Source: Bacillota bacterium
Lineage (GTDB): Bacteria > Bacillota > Clostridia > Christensenellales > CAG-138
Direction of reading: 5' to 3'
Length of the DNA stretch: 64,000 nucleotides
NCBI GenBank assembly: GCA_023395595.1
Contig: JAEWYO010000048.1
Span: 1-64,000 of the forward strand
Notes under the pieces: generated by a model
Database searches by the model: none
Seen by the model: only the letters and a program-made list of their open reading frames with translations
What the model was told of the DNA's origin: nothing
Shown: positions 34,273-42,490 of the stretch, piece after piece
Layout: each line of letters begins with the position of its first letter
Position numbering within the stretch: position 1 is the stretch's first letter
Made by a program: the position numbers and the translations under genes

Positions 34273-35631
34273 TCAGTTCGAAGGTTTATGCGGGCGCATT
34301 ATTTCGAGCAGCGGCACCAGAAAAGCCGCGACAAACCCGCCGGAGAAGCCGTTGTTGTAAAGGTTCATGCCTGCGTGCAGAAACCCGATGTTCGTGACTA
34401 GTGACATGTGCAGCACGCCTGCAAGAATGCCGGCAAGCACGCCGTAACGTCCAGCAATCGGCGAGAGCGTCATGCCGAACAGGGCCGCGATGATGGCGAA
34501 CGTCGCGCTGCTGTCGTGAATGTTGAACACATTCGTCAGCATCACGCCGAGCAGAATCGGGACCGCGTTTTTAAGGTGCATGCCGTATGCGCTGAAGCCC
34601 ACAACGGAAAAGATCGCGCCGAGAACCGGGCCGTTGAGTGCGCCGCCGACAGCAAGCGCATAGCTGGTGCAAAGCGTGCCCATCATCGCCATGTTCATCG
34701 CGGTTACGCCCAGTCCGGAGATCGCGAGAAAGTCGCATGGCAATACGCCGGTCTGCTTCAGAAGACAGCGAAACCCTGTTATCCGTCCGCGGCTTGTCAA
34801 AAGACCCAACAGAAACAGCAGCGCGAACAGCGCGTAGAGAAAGAGGATGAGCCCGGGATTTCTGCCCTCGGAAAGAATGGACACGGCTTCGATCTCGACG
34901 CCGAATCCGCGCAGCACCGCGGTGAAGAACATGCCGACCAACCCAGCGGTAAACCCGATGTTGAACAGGCTGTAGCCCTGCGTGAACTTCAGCACCTGTG
35001 AAGAAAGCGGCACGAGCAGAAAACCCGCGATCATACCGCCAGCGATACCAAGCAGGATGCCAAGCGGGACGGGCAAACCCAGATTGAAGGTGAACTCGCT
35101 GACAAGCGGGCTCAGCGCGGTGCCGAACATGCTGTGCAGGATGTATTGACGAAACGGATGCCTGACCGCTTTTGCGTAGAGCAGCACGCCCAGTACGATC
35201 GGGAAGGTATTATAAAGATTCTTGCCAAAGAAGGAGAAGCCGATCATCGTGAAGATTCCTGCGATGATCGCACCGGTGAGAGCAATCCTGTTGAGCCATA
35301 CAAGGGTTACGCTGACGAGGCAGATGATGCCGACATTGACCAGCGTCGCGCCGATGTTTGCCAGCTGGAAGTAATCCGTCAGCAGGTTCGCGGGCGAAGT
35401 CAAAATCGTGATGCTGCCCTGCAGGATATCACGCGGATGGTTGAAGAAGAACGCAATCGCGATCAGGCAGACTCCCAGGAACGCAACAAAGCTAAGGATG
35501 ATGCGGTTCTGACGAATCTGCGGCAGTGACGAAAACGAATCGCCTCCGCATGTTGCAGGACTCGCAAGCGGCGCCGCATCCGGCGCACCCGGATATTCCT
35601 GATTCGCTTGTAAAACGGGATCGGACGACAT
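34273..35631 (-). CDS. DUF1576 family membrane protein
   Basis: A 452-residue polytopic protein, about 10-12 helices, of the DUF1576 family. Two internally similar halves can be seen (each with GxxLFNxG and GxxFxxxLxxxGVxIE/PILLGVxLxN-type segments), suggesting an inverted or tandem repeat transporter fold. Start: ATG 35631 preceded by ACAGGAGGAAAAATCT; upstream in-frame codons overlap the neighbouring gene and are not used. It is convergent with the DUF3360-like gene (38 bases apart) and follows the SLC13-like gene on the minus strand. Function unknown. Confidence 0.8.
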   Translation of the reverse strand: MSSDPVLQANQEYPGAPDAAPLASPATCGGDSFSSLPQIRQNRIILSFVAFLGVCLIAIAFFFNHPRDILQGSITILTSPANLLTDYFQLANIGATLVNVGIICLVSVTLVWLNRIALTGAIIAGIFTMIGFSFFGKNLYNTFPIVLGVLLYAKAVRHPFRQYILHSMFGTALSPLVSEFTFNLGLPVPLGILLGIAGGMIAGFLLVPLSSQVLKFTQGYSLFNIGFTAGLVGMFFTAVLRGFGVEIEAVSILSEGRNPGLILFLYALFALLFLLGLLTSRGRITGFRCLLKQTGVLPCDFLAISGLGVTAMNMAMMGTLCTSYALAVGGALNGPVLGAIFSVVGFSAYGMHLKNAVPILLGVMLTNVFNIHDSSATFAIIAALFGMTLSPIAGRYGVLAGILAGVLHMSLVTNIGFLHAGMNLYNNGFSGGFVAAFLVPLLEIMRPHKPSN

Positions 35632-35708
35632 AGATTTTTCCTCCTGTAGTTCGATCGAACGGCAGAGCCGCTGCATTTCATGACGTGTATTCAGCGCGAT
35701 CAATCGCC

Positions 35709-36977
35709 TCAGCTCCAGATCAGCCAGATCAGCAGATAACCCGTTAATACGGCTACCATCGTAAAGGGAACGCTGATTTTCATAAATTCTTTCGCACGAA
35801 CCGGGTATCCATTCCTTTGCAGGATACCCAGTGCTGTGATATTCGCGGAGGCTCCGATCGGGGTAAGATTTCCGCCGAGGGTAGCACCGCACAGAAGACC
35901 AAAATAGAGGATGGTAGGGTCAACGCCCAGCAGACTTGCGGTTGATGCGGTTACGGGCAGCATTGTTGCGACGTAGGGAATATTGTCGATAAACGCGGAG
36001 AACAACACGGATGCAAAGACAAACATCGTGTAAATCGCGAACAGATTACCTCCACTGAACTGGACAAAAAGACGGCTGATTGCGTCAACCACGCCTGCCT
36101 CGGATATTCCTGCAATTACGATCAGCAAGCTCATCAGCAGCACCAGCGTTGTCCAATCGATTTCCTTTGCGATCCGTACTAGAGACGATTGAATCGCTTT
36201 GGTACGGATCATCTGGCGAATCAAACCAATCAAAAGAACACCAATACAAATTAGACCGTTCGTGATCGAAGGCTTGTTATTTAAAAATGAGGCAAAGATT
36301 AACAAAACTATCATTCCGATAAGAAGGATGGTTGGCACATAATCCTGCACAACACTGCGCTCGCTTAGAGAAACCTTCTGCCGCTGTTTCCGGAATAGAA
36401 CTAGCAATACAACAGCTGAAAGGAGCGCACCGATCTGGACGACCCAGAACATTCCTATTCTCCCGTGATAGAAGAAAAAGTCGACGAAATCCAAGCCGGC
36501 ATAGTCACCCAAAAGAATGGATGTTGTATCGCCTACCAGTGTGGCCGCACCCTGAAGATTCGAAGAAATTGCAATGGCAATAACAAAAGGTACTGGAGAA
36601 GTTTCGAGTTTTTTTGCTACGACGACTGCCACGGGTGCTACCATTAATACTGTAGCGACATTGTCAACAAACGCTGAGATCAATCCTGCAAACAGCGAGA
36701 GCATTATGATAACCCACCGCACATCCGGCATCTTATCTATGATGAGATCCGCCAGAAACAATGGCATTTTCGATTCGATAAAAAGGGATACAATTCCCAT
36801 AGTGCCGGCAATCATCAACAGGGCATTCCAATCAACCGCTGAGAAAACCTTGCTTGCAGGCATAGTGCCGGATACAACAAACAAGACGGCAGAACAGAGC
36901 GCCGTCAAAGCTCGAGCTTTCGGCAGGATCAGCAACATAATATAGGTTAGAACAAAAAGAGCGAGTGCAAACCACAT
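35709..36977 (-). CDS. ArsB/NhaD/SLC13-type ion transporter
   Basis: A 422-residue membrane protein with about eleven helices of the ion-transporter superfamily that includes ArsB, NhaD, CitT and SLC13. Re-entrant loop signatures are visible twice: AFVDNVATVLMVAPV and AFIDNIPYVATMLPV, plus GAATLVGDTTSILLGDYAG and GATLGGNLTPIGASANITALG. These fit Na+-coupled anion transport or Na+/H+ exchange. Start: ATG after GAGGAAAT. It is probably cotranscribed with the DUF1576 gene (77 bases downstream). Confidence 0.88.
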   Translation of the reverse strand: MWFALALFVLTYIMLLILPKARALTALCSAVLFVVSGTMPASKVFSAVDWNALLMIAGTMGIVSLFIESKMPLFLADLIIDKMPDVRWVIIMLSLFAGLISAFVDNVATVLMVAPVAVVVAKKLETSPVPFVIAIAISSNLQGAATLVGDTTSILLGDYAGLDFVDFFFYHGRIGMFWVVQIGALLSAVVLLVLFRKQRQKVSLSERSVVQDYVPTILLIGMIVLLIFASFLNNKPSITNGLICIGVLLIGLIRQMIRTKAIQSSLVRIAKEIDWTTLVLLMSLLIVIAGISEAGVVDAISRLFVQFSGGNLFAIYTMFVFASVLFSAFIDNIPYVATMLPVTASTASLLGVDPTILYFGLLCGATLGGNLTPIGASANITALGILQRNGYPVRAKEFMKISVPFTMVAVLTGYLLIWLIWS

Positions 36978-37294
36978 ATTTCCTCACAAAGCACGAGATG
37001 GATTTGATCGATCTATCAAGAATAGTTGCTTTCAGGATGATTTAGTCTAATTGTATGATCGACTGAAATGCCGAGTCAACAGGGAATCATAATTTATAAT
37101 GCAATTCAAGCATTTAGTCGATTCAAATAAATACCTGATCTCCGCAGATGACAAGATAATAAACTTATTTGGAGATGAAGCTATACTCCAGTGCATGACT
37201 CTGAGGTGGCTGAAATCGGTAACCAGGTTTAAACCAACATTAATACACATGATTAAGTACTTGCATTTGAAATAAATAACTCAGAATGCCTTAG
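36978..37294. other. Intergenic stretch upstream of broken flavodiiron gene
   Basis: 317 AT-rich bases. A 58-codon frame from ATG 37099 to TAA (MQFKHLVDSNKYL...) is present but has no binding site or recognised relative, so I do not call it a gene. The expected N-terminal metal-domain start of the flavodiiron protein is absent in all three plus frames. Confidence 0.5.
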
Positions 37295-38263
37295 CTTATC
37301 ATTGCGAATCATGGTGAAGTTGACCATAGCGGAGCGCTACCCGCGCTCATGAAACGCATTCCAAATACGCCAATTTATTGTACGGCAAACGCTGTAAAGT
37401 CGCTGAAAGGGCAGTACCATCAAGACTGGGATTTTCATGTTGTTAAGACAGGGGATGCCATCGATATCGGAAATGGGAAGCAGCTCATATTTGTCGAAAT
37501 GCCGATGCTGCATTGGCCGGATAGCATGGCGACCTATTTAACCATGGATAGTATCCTGTTTAGCAACGATGCTTTCGGACAGCATTTGGCTACGGATAAG
37601 CCGTTTAATGATCAAGTCGATCAATGCATTCTACTCAGTGAGTCGATCAAATATTATGCGAATATTTTAACGCCGTTTAGCGCTATCTTGAGGAAGAAAC
37701 TAGGCGAAGTGCTCGCTTTGAATCTGCCGATCGACATGATTGCGACAAGCCATGGCGTAATTTGGAGAGAAAATCCAACGCAAATTGTCGAAAAATACGC
37801 ACTGTGGGCAAATGATTATCAAGAGAATCAGATCACAATCCTATATGACACCATGTGGAATGGGACAAAAGCCCTGGCGGAAGCGATAGCCGAAGGGATT
37901 TCGATGGAAGATTCTGATGTGATAGTGAAAGTCCATAATATTGCGAAAAGCGATGAAAACGACTTGATTACGGAGGTTTTCAGATCCAAGACGGTATTAA
38001 TCGGATCGCCCACCGTGTCAAATAACATTCTGCACTCAGTGGCAGGTTTCCTGCATCTAGTTAAAGAGTTGAAATTCAAAGGCAAGAAAGCAGCCGCGTT
38101 TGGCTGTTATGGCTGGAGTGGCGAGTCTGTTAAGACACTGAACGATATGTTGGTATCTGCTGGTTTCGAAGTTCTAAATGACGGTTTTAGAGTCCAGTGG
38201 AATGCGGATACCAATTCAAGAGCTGAGGCAGTTACATTTGGCAGAGCGATAGCAAAAAGGTAA
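37295..38263 (+). pseudogene. Flavodiiron protein (FprA/ROO type), 5'-truncated
   Basis: The frame contains most of a flavodiiron NO/O2 reductase: LIIANHGEVDHSGALPAL with the HxExDH iron ligands, then MLHWPDSMATYL, FSNDAFGQHLAT, SHGVIWR, and a C-terminal flavodoxin domain starting ITILYDTMWNGTKALAEAI with GSPTVSNN and FGCYGWSGE. About 75 N-terminal residues, which carry the start of the beta-lactamase-like fold, are missing: an in-frame TAG (37292) directly precedes the homologous part. The first in-frame ATG (37349) lies after the metal ligands. Translation from there would give a protein without the intact di-iron site. No frameshifted N-terminus is found upstream. Confidence 0.8.
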
Positions 38264-38274
38264 CATAAGAGATT

Positions 38275-38310
38275 AAGCAGCTCTATCCGCTAGGGTAGAG
38301 CTGCTTGTTT
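38275..38310 (+). terminator. Rho-independent terminator
   Basis: AAGCAGCTCTA and TAGAGCTGCTT form an 11-bp stem with a 10-base loop followed by GTTT. It lies 11 bases after the flavodiiron stop. The remaining 38311-38578 is AT-rich with no supported gene. Confidence 0.85.
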
Positions 38311-38578
38311 GACCAGACTAGACAATACAAGGCACAATAACTTACTAAACACGTCTCTTCGGGTCTTGACCGCTTTTCTCCCAAAATGGAATCAAAAGAT
38401 TCGCTTTCTTCATCTTTCTTAATGTACGAAAGAACGTACATGGCAGTTTATGATGAAAAGCAGAGCACAGTAGACAGCTTCACAATTTCGAGAAGCGGGC
38501 ATGCCACAGTATAAATACTTAAATGCCGTCTTTTCCATTATTGAGCGCACGATAAAAGGAATAATATAAGAGCGCAAT

Positions 38579-39202
38579 TCATTTTCTATAGCGAATGGCA
38601 TGCGTTGGACAAACTTGTTGACAGTTCGTGCATTGATGACATAGCGCAGTAGTTATAAACGCTTTTTTATCCTCATGATTCACGATGATCGCGCTAGAGG
38701 GGCAGATTTTTTCGCATTTTTTGCATCCAATACAAGCATCTCTGTCTACTTTCTCGGATATCTTGGCGAATCGGCCAAATATCTTCTGCATCGCACCAAA
38801 TGGACAGATAAGGTCATGGAACACTTCTGGCTTATATCTCAGAGTAACAAGAACGGATACGACCACCCAGAAAGGAAGGACCGGCAAGTCGCGATGCAAG
38901 ACTTTCTTTGATACCATCATAACAACAATACTGACACCGAGTGAGATCCACGTAAAGTATCCATTTTTCAGCCACTTAGGCGCGTTCGCGGTTTGAAATT
39001 TTAGTTTTTTTGATAGCCACTCCACAGGTATCATCACAGTATTCATTGGGCAAGCATATCCACAATAAACTCTGCCGAAAATGAGTGCGGCAATCAGGCT
39101 AACCCCAAATAGAATCAACCATATGACAACCTTTCCGTTTGCCAGAAGGAACAGGAACAAAACAAGAAATAGAACTCTTACACTTGTAATTAAATATTTC
39201 AT
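38579..39202 (-). CDS. NapH/YccM-like membrane ferredoxin (4Fe-4S)
   Basis: A 207-residue protein; start ATG after AGGAGGTTTTGCTATC. Two N-terminal helices are followed by the NapH/NosR-type motif YCGYACPMNT, a third and fourth helix, LICPFGAMQ, and then two cytoplasmic [4Fe-4S] motifs: CIGCKKCEKICP and CHQCTNCQQVCP. Such proteins pass electrons through the membrane to reductases. It is shorter than NapH (about 270-290) because it lacks part of the N-terminal membrane region. The promoter TATAAT (minus, 39233-39238) has a palindromic Crp/Fnr-type site centred at -41.5, so the divergent regulator probably activates this gene. Confidence 0.85.
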   Translation of the reverse strand: MKYLITSVRVLFLVLFLFLLANGKVVIWLILFGVSLIAALIFGRVYCGYACPMNTVMIPVEWLSKKLKFQTANAPKWLKNGYFTWISLGVSIVVMMVSKKVLHRDLPVLPFWVVVSVLVTLRYKPEVFHDLICPFGAMQKIFGRFAKISEKVDRDACIGCKKCEKICPSSAIIVNHEDKKAFITTALCHQCTNCQQVCPTHAIRYRK

Positions 39203-39232
39203 GATAGCAAAACCTCCTATTGATCTCATTTC

Positions 39233-39238
39233 ATTATA
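39233..39238 (-). promoter_or_regulatory. -10 element of the ferredoxin gene
   Basis: On the minus strand this reads TATAAT. No TTGACA-like -35 is present; instead the palindrome 39257-39278 occupies that place. This is the layout of a class II activator-dependent promoter. Confidence 0.6.
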
Positions 39239-39256
39239 GAGATAGAATGAGAAATA

Positions 39257-39278
39257 TAGTGTTACTAATGTAACACTA
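39257..39278. promoter_or_regulatory. Crp/Fnr-type operator TAGTGTTAC-N4-GTAACACTA
   Basis: A perfect 9-bp inverted repeat with a 4-base spacer. Counting from the -10 element at 39233-39238, its centre falls at -41.5 of the ferredoxin promoter. It ends 12 bases before the regulator start, directly against its ribosome binding site, so the regulator probably also controls itself. Confidence 0.75.
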
Positions 39279-39290
39279 TTGGAGGTTGCT

Positions 39291-39953
39291 ATGAAAAACA
39301 TTCTAGATCTATTAAAGCAGATTGATCTTGTAAAATCCTTCGACGCGAATCAACTCGAGTCATTATTGCAGGCAAAGGGCAACAAAGTGAATTCGTACGA
39401 AAGAAATAACATCGTCCACTTTGTGGGTGATATTTGCGAGAATCTTGAAATTATCCTCTCAGGAGAAGTGGCGGTCGAGCGCATAGATGAGTCTGGTAAA
39501 CTCATGACAATTGCGGAATTCTTTGATGGCGATATTCTTGGTGGCAATTTGTTATTCTCAAAAAATCCATGCTATCCAATGACTGTAACCGCAAAGAAAC
39601 CAACAATCATACTCGAGATAAGCAAGAGACAGCTATTTTATCTATTTGCTAGTAGCCTCGATTTTTTGAAAAGTTATCTTGCGTATATATCGGATCATTC
39701 GGTTATTCTTGGGGATAGAATCAAGCACTATGTGAACCGAACAATACGTGAATGTATCATTAGTTACCTGGATTATGAAAGCAAGAAGCAGGAATCGAGT
39801 ACGATAAAATTAACAATATCGAAAAAAGCACTGGCGGAGAGAATTGGAGTGCAAAGAACTTCTCTCTCCAGAGAATTAGCGAAAATGAGAAATGAAGGAT
39901 TAATAGAATTCGATAAGAACAACAGAAAGCTTGTGTCGCTATTATATCACTAA
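39291..39953 (+). CDS. Crp/Fnr family transcriptional regulator
   Basis: A 220-residue protein; start ATG after GGAGG. The N-terminal cyclic-nucleotide-binding-like beta-barrel (about 15-115) carries no N-terminal cysteine cluster of Fnr type, and the cAMP-binding RxS motif is not seen. A dimerisation helix is followed by a winged HTH with KKALAERIGVQRTSLSRELAKMRNEGLIEF (about 170-200), typical of this family. The effector could be haem, NO or another ligand, as in HcpR-like members; the neighbouring ferredoxin and flavodiiron relic fit a nitrosative or oxidative stress role, which is inference. Confidence 0.88.
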   Translation: MKNILDLLKQIDLVKSFDANQLESLLQAKGNKVNSYERNNIVHFVGDICENLEIILSGEVAVERIDESGKLMTIAEFFDGDILGGNLLFSKNPCYPMTVTAKKPTIILEISKRQLFYLFASSLDFLKSYLAYISDHSVILGDRIKHYVNRTIRECIISYLDYESKKQESSTIKLTISKKALAERIGVQRTSLSRELAKMRNEGLIEFDKNNRKLVSLLYH

Positions 39954-40017
39954 TTAATCAAAACGTCGGAACCATTGATAATCTCAAGCAATCCTCATCC
40001 ATCTAACATCCAGACAA

Positions 40018-40045
40018 ACAACAAATAAACATCAGATAGTAGGTT
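40018..40045. repeat. Degenerate copy of the AATAAACATC/GTAGTAGGTTT repeat
   Basis: CAACAAATAAACATCAGATAGTAGGTTT is a slightly diverged copy of the sequence at 245-280 and 41970-42005. This copy lies on the left (terminator) side of the second tRNA fragment, so it may mark the far end of a separate integrated element. Confidence 0.55.
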
Positions 40046-40086
40046 TTAAGCTATTTCTGTGCACGATAACGATTCTCAAGATACGC

Positions 40087-40113
40087 AAAAACCGCCCGAA
40101 TTGGGCGGTTTCT
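40087..40113. terminator. Stem-loop terminator beside the tRNA fragment
   Basis: AAACCGCCC-GAATT-GGGCGGTTT forms a 9-bp stem flanked by A-rich and T-rich bases, in the position of a tRNA terminator relative to the adjoining minus-strand tRNA-Met 3' fragment. Confidence 0.85.
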
Positions 40114-40117
40114 TACT

Positions 40118-40175
40118 GGTTGCGGGGGATGGACTTGAACCAACGACCTCCGGGTTATGAGTGCGTATTTATGCA
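40118..40175 (-). repeat. tRNA-Met 3'-half fragment, attachment-site-like junction (copy 2)
   Basis: The 58 bases match 78-135 with one mismatch. The same ATAATCG-rich arm sequence follows on the right (40176-40290), in the same orientation as at copy 1. That region is then interrupted by an IS3-family element and resumes at 41946 with the AATAAACATC repeats. The tRNA 5' half is missing here too. Confidence 0.7.
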
Positions 40176-40347
40176 AATTACGGCTATAAATACACGATCA
40201 TTATCGCAGATAATCGCCGATCTCGGCTGATAATTCAAAATGTATTATTGGCGATTTTCAACGATTATATGCCGTTTAAACCACTCCCCATGTCAAGGAC
40301 AATTTTTATTTAGGGGCTGTCAAAGAAGGGGAGTTCGTTTGGAATAA

Positions 40348-40396
40348 GATTTGAGGAGCCGAAGTGGAGCGGAGCGACACGGAGGCTCCTCAAATC
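40348..40396. other. 13-bp perfect inverted repeat inside the IS end
   Basis: GATTTGAGGAGCC and GGCTCCTCAAATC are separated by 23 bases. It lies downstream of orfB, within the element. It may act as a terminator for the transposase transcript or protect the element from outside transcription; no T-run follows. Confidence 0.6.
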
Positions 40397-40419
40397 GTCT
40401 CGCCCTGGGGGTAGCGGTG

Positions 40420-41340
40420 TCAAATTGGATATTCGCCTGTAGTTATATAATTGAAGTATTCGTTGGGCGATAGTTTCGCAAGATTCCATTGATATCGCTC
40501 ATTATTATAATAGTCCATCCAATCATCGATACTGCATTTGATATCGCCAAATGTTTTCCATTTTGGAATCTGATTTTTAAGTTCATCTTTCATATGTCCG
40601 AAGAAGCTTTCTTGCGGAGCATTATCCCAACAATTACCTCGACGAGACATCGACTGCCGGAGACCGGTATCTTGCACAATTCGAATGAACCTGTGGCAAG
40701 TGTAATGGCTGCCTTGATCGCTGTGGATTATGGTTTCGGTATTCAGTGAGACGCCGTGATTCTTCACCAGGAGATGAATCGTTTCCAAGACAAAATCCAC
40801 TTCGAGAGAATCACTGAGCACGTAAGATAATACCTGGCTTGTATAGGCATCCAGAATAACAGATAGATAAGAGAAATTGCCATTGAACGGAATAAAAGTG
40901 ATGTCGGTCAGAAGGATGCTTCTCGGCCCATGTTGCCGGAATTCACGGTTGACTAGGTTATCAGCAACATGGTTTGTGTGAAGAGCTTTTGCAATTCGCC
41001 GATATGGGTTAGCAGCTCGGATTGGACAGACTAAATTGTACTTGTGCATAAGACGACGAATTTTCTTAGGATTCATATTGATACCCATATGCAAAAGCCG
41101 CATCTGAATACCCCTAACGCCTTTGTCATACCCTCTGAACTGATATGCAGCTAAAATGAGGCCAAAGGCGGACCTGTCCGCTAATTCGCGGCTGTTTCTG
41201 CTCTCTGCCGCATTGACCCAACGATAATATCCGGATCTGGAAACATCGGCGACACGGCATAGATCTGAAACGGAAAGGATATTGCCTTCTTTGGAGATAA
41301 TCTCATGGATGATTTGAAACTTACTGCCGGGGTTATCCAT
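40420..41340 (-). CDS. IS3-family transposase OrfB (DDE integrase core)
   Basis: A 306-residue protein: an N-terminal HTH_21-type region (SRSGYYRWVNA), then the rve catalytic core with the three acidic residues in LLTDITFIP, HSDQGSHYT and APQESFFGHMKDEL. It is full-length for IS3/IS150-type OrfB and shows no internal stop. The start is 2 bases after the orfA stop. Production of an OrfAB fusion by frameshift is usual in this family but I see no clear slippery heptamer at the junction. Confidence 0.93.
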   Translation of the reverse strand: MDNPGSKFQIIHEIISKEGNILSVSDLCRVADVSRSGYYRWVNAAESRNSRELADRSAFGLILAAYQFRGYDKGVRGIQMRLLHMGINMNPKKIRRLMHKYNLVCPIRAANPYRRIAKALHTNHVADNLVNREFRQHGPRSILLTDITFIPFNGNFSYLSVILDAYTSQVLSYVLSDSLEVDFVLETIHLLVKNHGVSLNTETIIHSDQGSHYTCHRFIRIVQDTGLRQSMSRRGNCWDNAPQESFFGHMKDELKNQIPKWKTFGDIKCSIDDWMDYYNNERYQWNLAKLSPNEYFNYITTGEYPI

Positions 41341-41342
41341 GA

Positions 41343-41774
41343 TTAACTTTTCCGCCTCGCTGCGTTGTCCAGTTCGATAATTTTTTTTAGAAACTCGATT
41401 TCCTGACGAAGATACGTAAGCTCGTTTTGCATACTGGCGATTGCCCGCAGAGGTGGCATGGCAGCGTAATCCGTATCCTTTGGTGGCTTATAGAGCGAAC
41501 GTTGCCGACCCTGACGAAGGGCTTCACCATGTGAGACGTATTGTTTTAACGTCTTGGTCAAACCTTCAATGCGTTTTTGACCTATTATATTTGGGTCATA
41601 GCCAAGCTCAATAAAAATGTTTCGCGGTGCTTTACCGGCGCGATATTGTTCCCAGAACGCTTCCTTGAATGCCAAGGTATAGCGTATGGTCTTTTCAGAT
41701 ACGCTGTAGGTATATGGATTCTTGGATAGAATGGTAACATCAGATTTTGAAAAGTAATTCGTTCTGCGATCCAT
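41343..41774 (-). CDS. IS3-family OrfA (HTH protein)
   Basis: A 143-residue protein; start ATG 41774 after TTGGAGGAACTTCAC rather than the upstream ATG at 41810. It has an HTH-like N-terminal part (FKEAFWEQYRAGKAPRNIFIELGYDP) and a C-terminal coiled coil (LTYLRQEIEFLKKIIEL), the usual OrfA leucine-zipper used to dimerise with OrfB/OrfAB. It appears intact. Confidence 0.88.
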   Translation of the reverse strand: MDRRTNYFSKSDVTILSKNPYTYSVSEKTIRYTLAFKEAFWEQYRAGKAPRNIFIELGYDPNIIGQKRIEGLTKTLKQYVSHGEALRQGRQRSLYKPPKDTDYAAMPPLRAIASMQNELTYLRQEIEFLKKIIELDNAARRKS

Positions 41775-41969
41775 GTGAAGTTCCTCCAAGCAGTGCATCC
41801 AATATATCATGTCGATGACTCAGATTGTAGTGGATGTCCACAGCTTGGATTCCCAGTCGAGTTATCATGTCCACATTGCGGGATTTTCATCAATAAAATG
41901 TGTCTATGATATGGGATTCCCTATTTATATTTGTCCACTTTACGGGGTACATTTTAGGGGTACATTTTA

Positions 41970-42005
41970 CAATAAACATCAAATAAACATCAGGTAGTAG
42001 GTTTC
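41970..42005. repeat. AATAAACATC direct repeat and GTAGTAGGTTTC (copy 3)
   Basis: Identical over 36 bases to 245-280. It belongs to the second integrated-element end; the IS3 element separates it from the tRNA fragment at 40118. Confidence 0.75.
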
Positions 42006-42094
42006 ATTTTCACATTATTTCCAATAAATGAATAGGTTTGAGACCAATAAAGGGAGGGGACTTAATACTCACGAAGTGAACAATTGGGATTACA

Positions 42095-42490
42095 CTGGCA
42101 GTGAGCATGTCTGACCACATGAAAGCAGAGCTGGACGTCAAAACGATTCATAAGGCGTTACGACGCCGGAATATCCCAATGGGCTGTATTTTTCACAGCG
42201 ACCGAGGAAGTCAGTATACGTCGGAAAGTGTTATGAACTTGCTGGCTAAGAAAAGCCTCCAGCAAAGCTTTTCACGCATAGAGATGCTGGATGATAATAG
42301 CTGGAGCGAAATCTTTTTTGTCGACCTGAAGAAGGAAACCGCTCATTGTATCCATTTTCGTACGCGAAAAAAGGCAAGGCAAAAGTTTTTTTCCTGGAGG
42401 ATTATATAATACCTGAAGAGTGCAAAAGCGCCTCGGGTACTTAAGCCCACGGCAATGGCTCACACGCTGGGATCAAAGCCTTTTAAAATG
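42095..42490 (+). pseudogene. IS3-family OrfB remnant with frameshift
   Basis: The frame reads LAVSMSDHMKAELDVKTIHKAL, then CIFHSDRGSQYTSE and DNSWSEIFFVDLKKE, the second half of an IS3 DDE core. After about 42385 the homologous sequence continues in another frame (RVQKRLGYLSPRQWL), so there is at least one frameshift. The first catalytic Asp and the N-terminal half are absent. The likely IS end (CTGTCCGAAAAAGTGTTG, 42502-42519) abuts the truncated FtsX gene. Confidence 0.8.

Larger units (their letters stand above)
40291..41945 (-). mobile_element. Intact IS3-family insertion sequence
   Basis: About 1655 bp carrying orfA and orfB on the minus strand. Candidate terminal inverted repeats are TGTCAAGGACAATTTTTATTTAGGG on the left and the complement of CCCTATTTATATTTGTCCACTTTACG on the right; they share GGACAA and TATTTAGGG/AAATAGGG with mismatches. 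It lies inside the arm region of the second integrated-element end. A hairpin at 40348-40396 follows orfB. Exact ends are approximate; I could not define a target duplication. Confidence 0.7.

Noticed and set aside
34408..35001. 197-codon plus-strand frame opposite the DUF1576 gene
   Set aside because: Low-complexity shadow rich in His, Arg and Gln; the minus frame has membrane helices and a strong ribosome binding site.
37047..37250. 67-codon minus frame and 58-codon plus frame before the flavodiiron relic
   Set aside because: No ribosome binding site or relatives recognised; AT-rich intergenic DNA.
38419..38601. 60-codon minus frame after the terminator
   Set aside because: Overlaps the end of the ferredoxin gene in another frame and has no start signal or known relative.
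78..40175. A single complete integrative conjugative element between the two tRNA fragments
   Set aside because: Both junctions have the same orientation and the same element end, no integrase, relaxase or conjugation gene is present, and the cargo looks chromosomal. Kept only as possible island ends.
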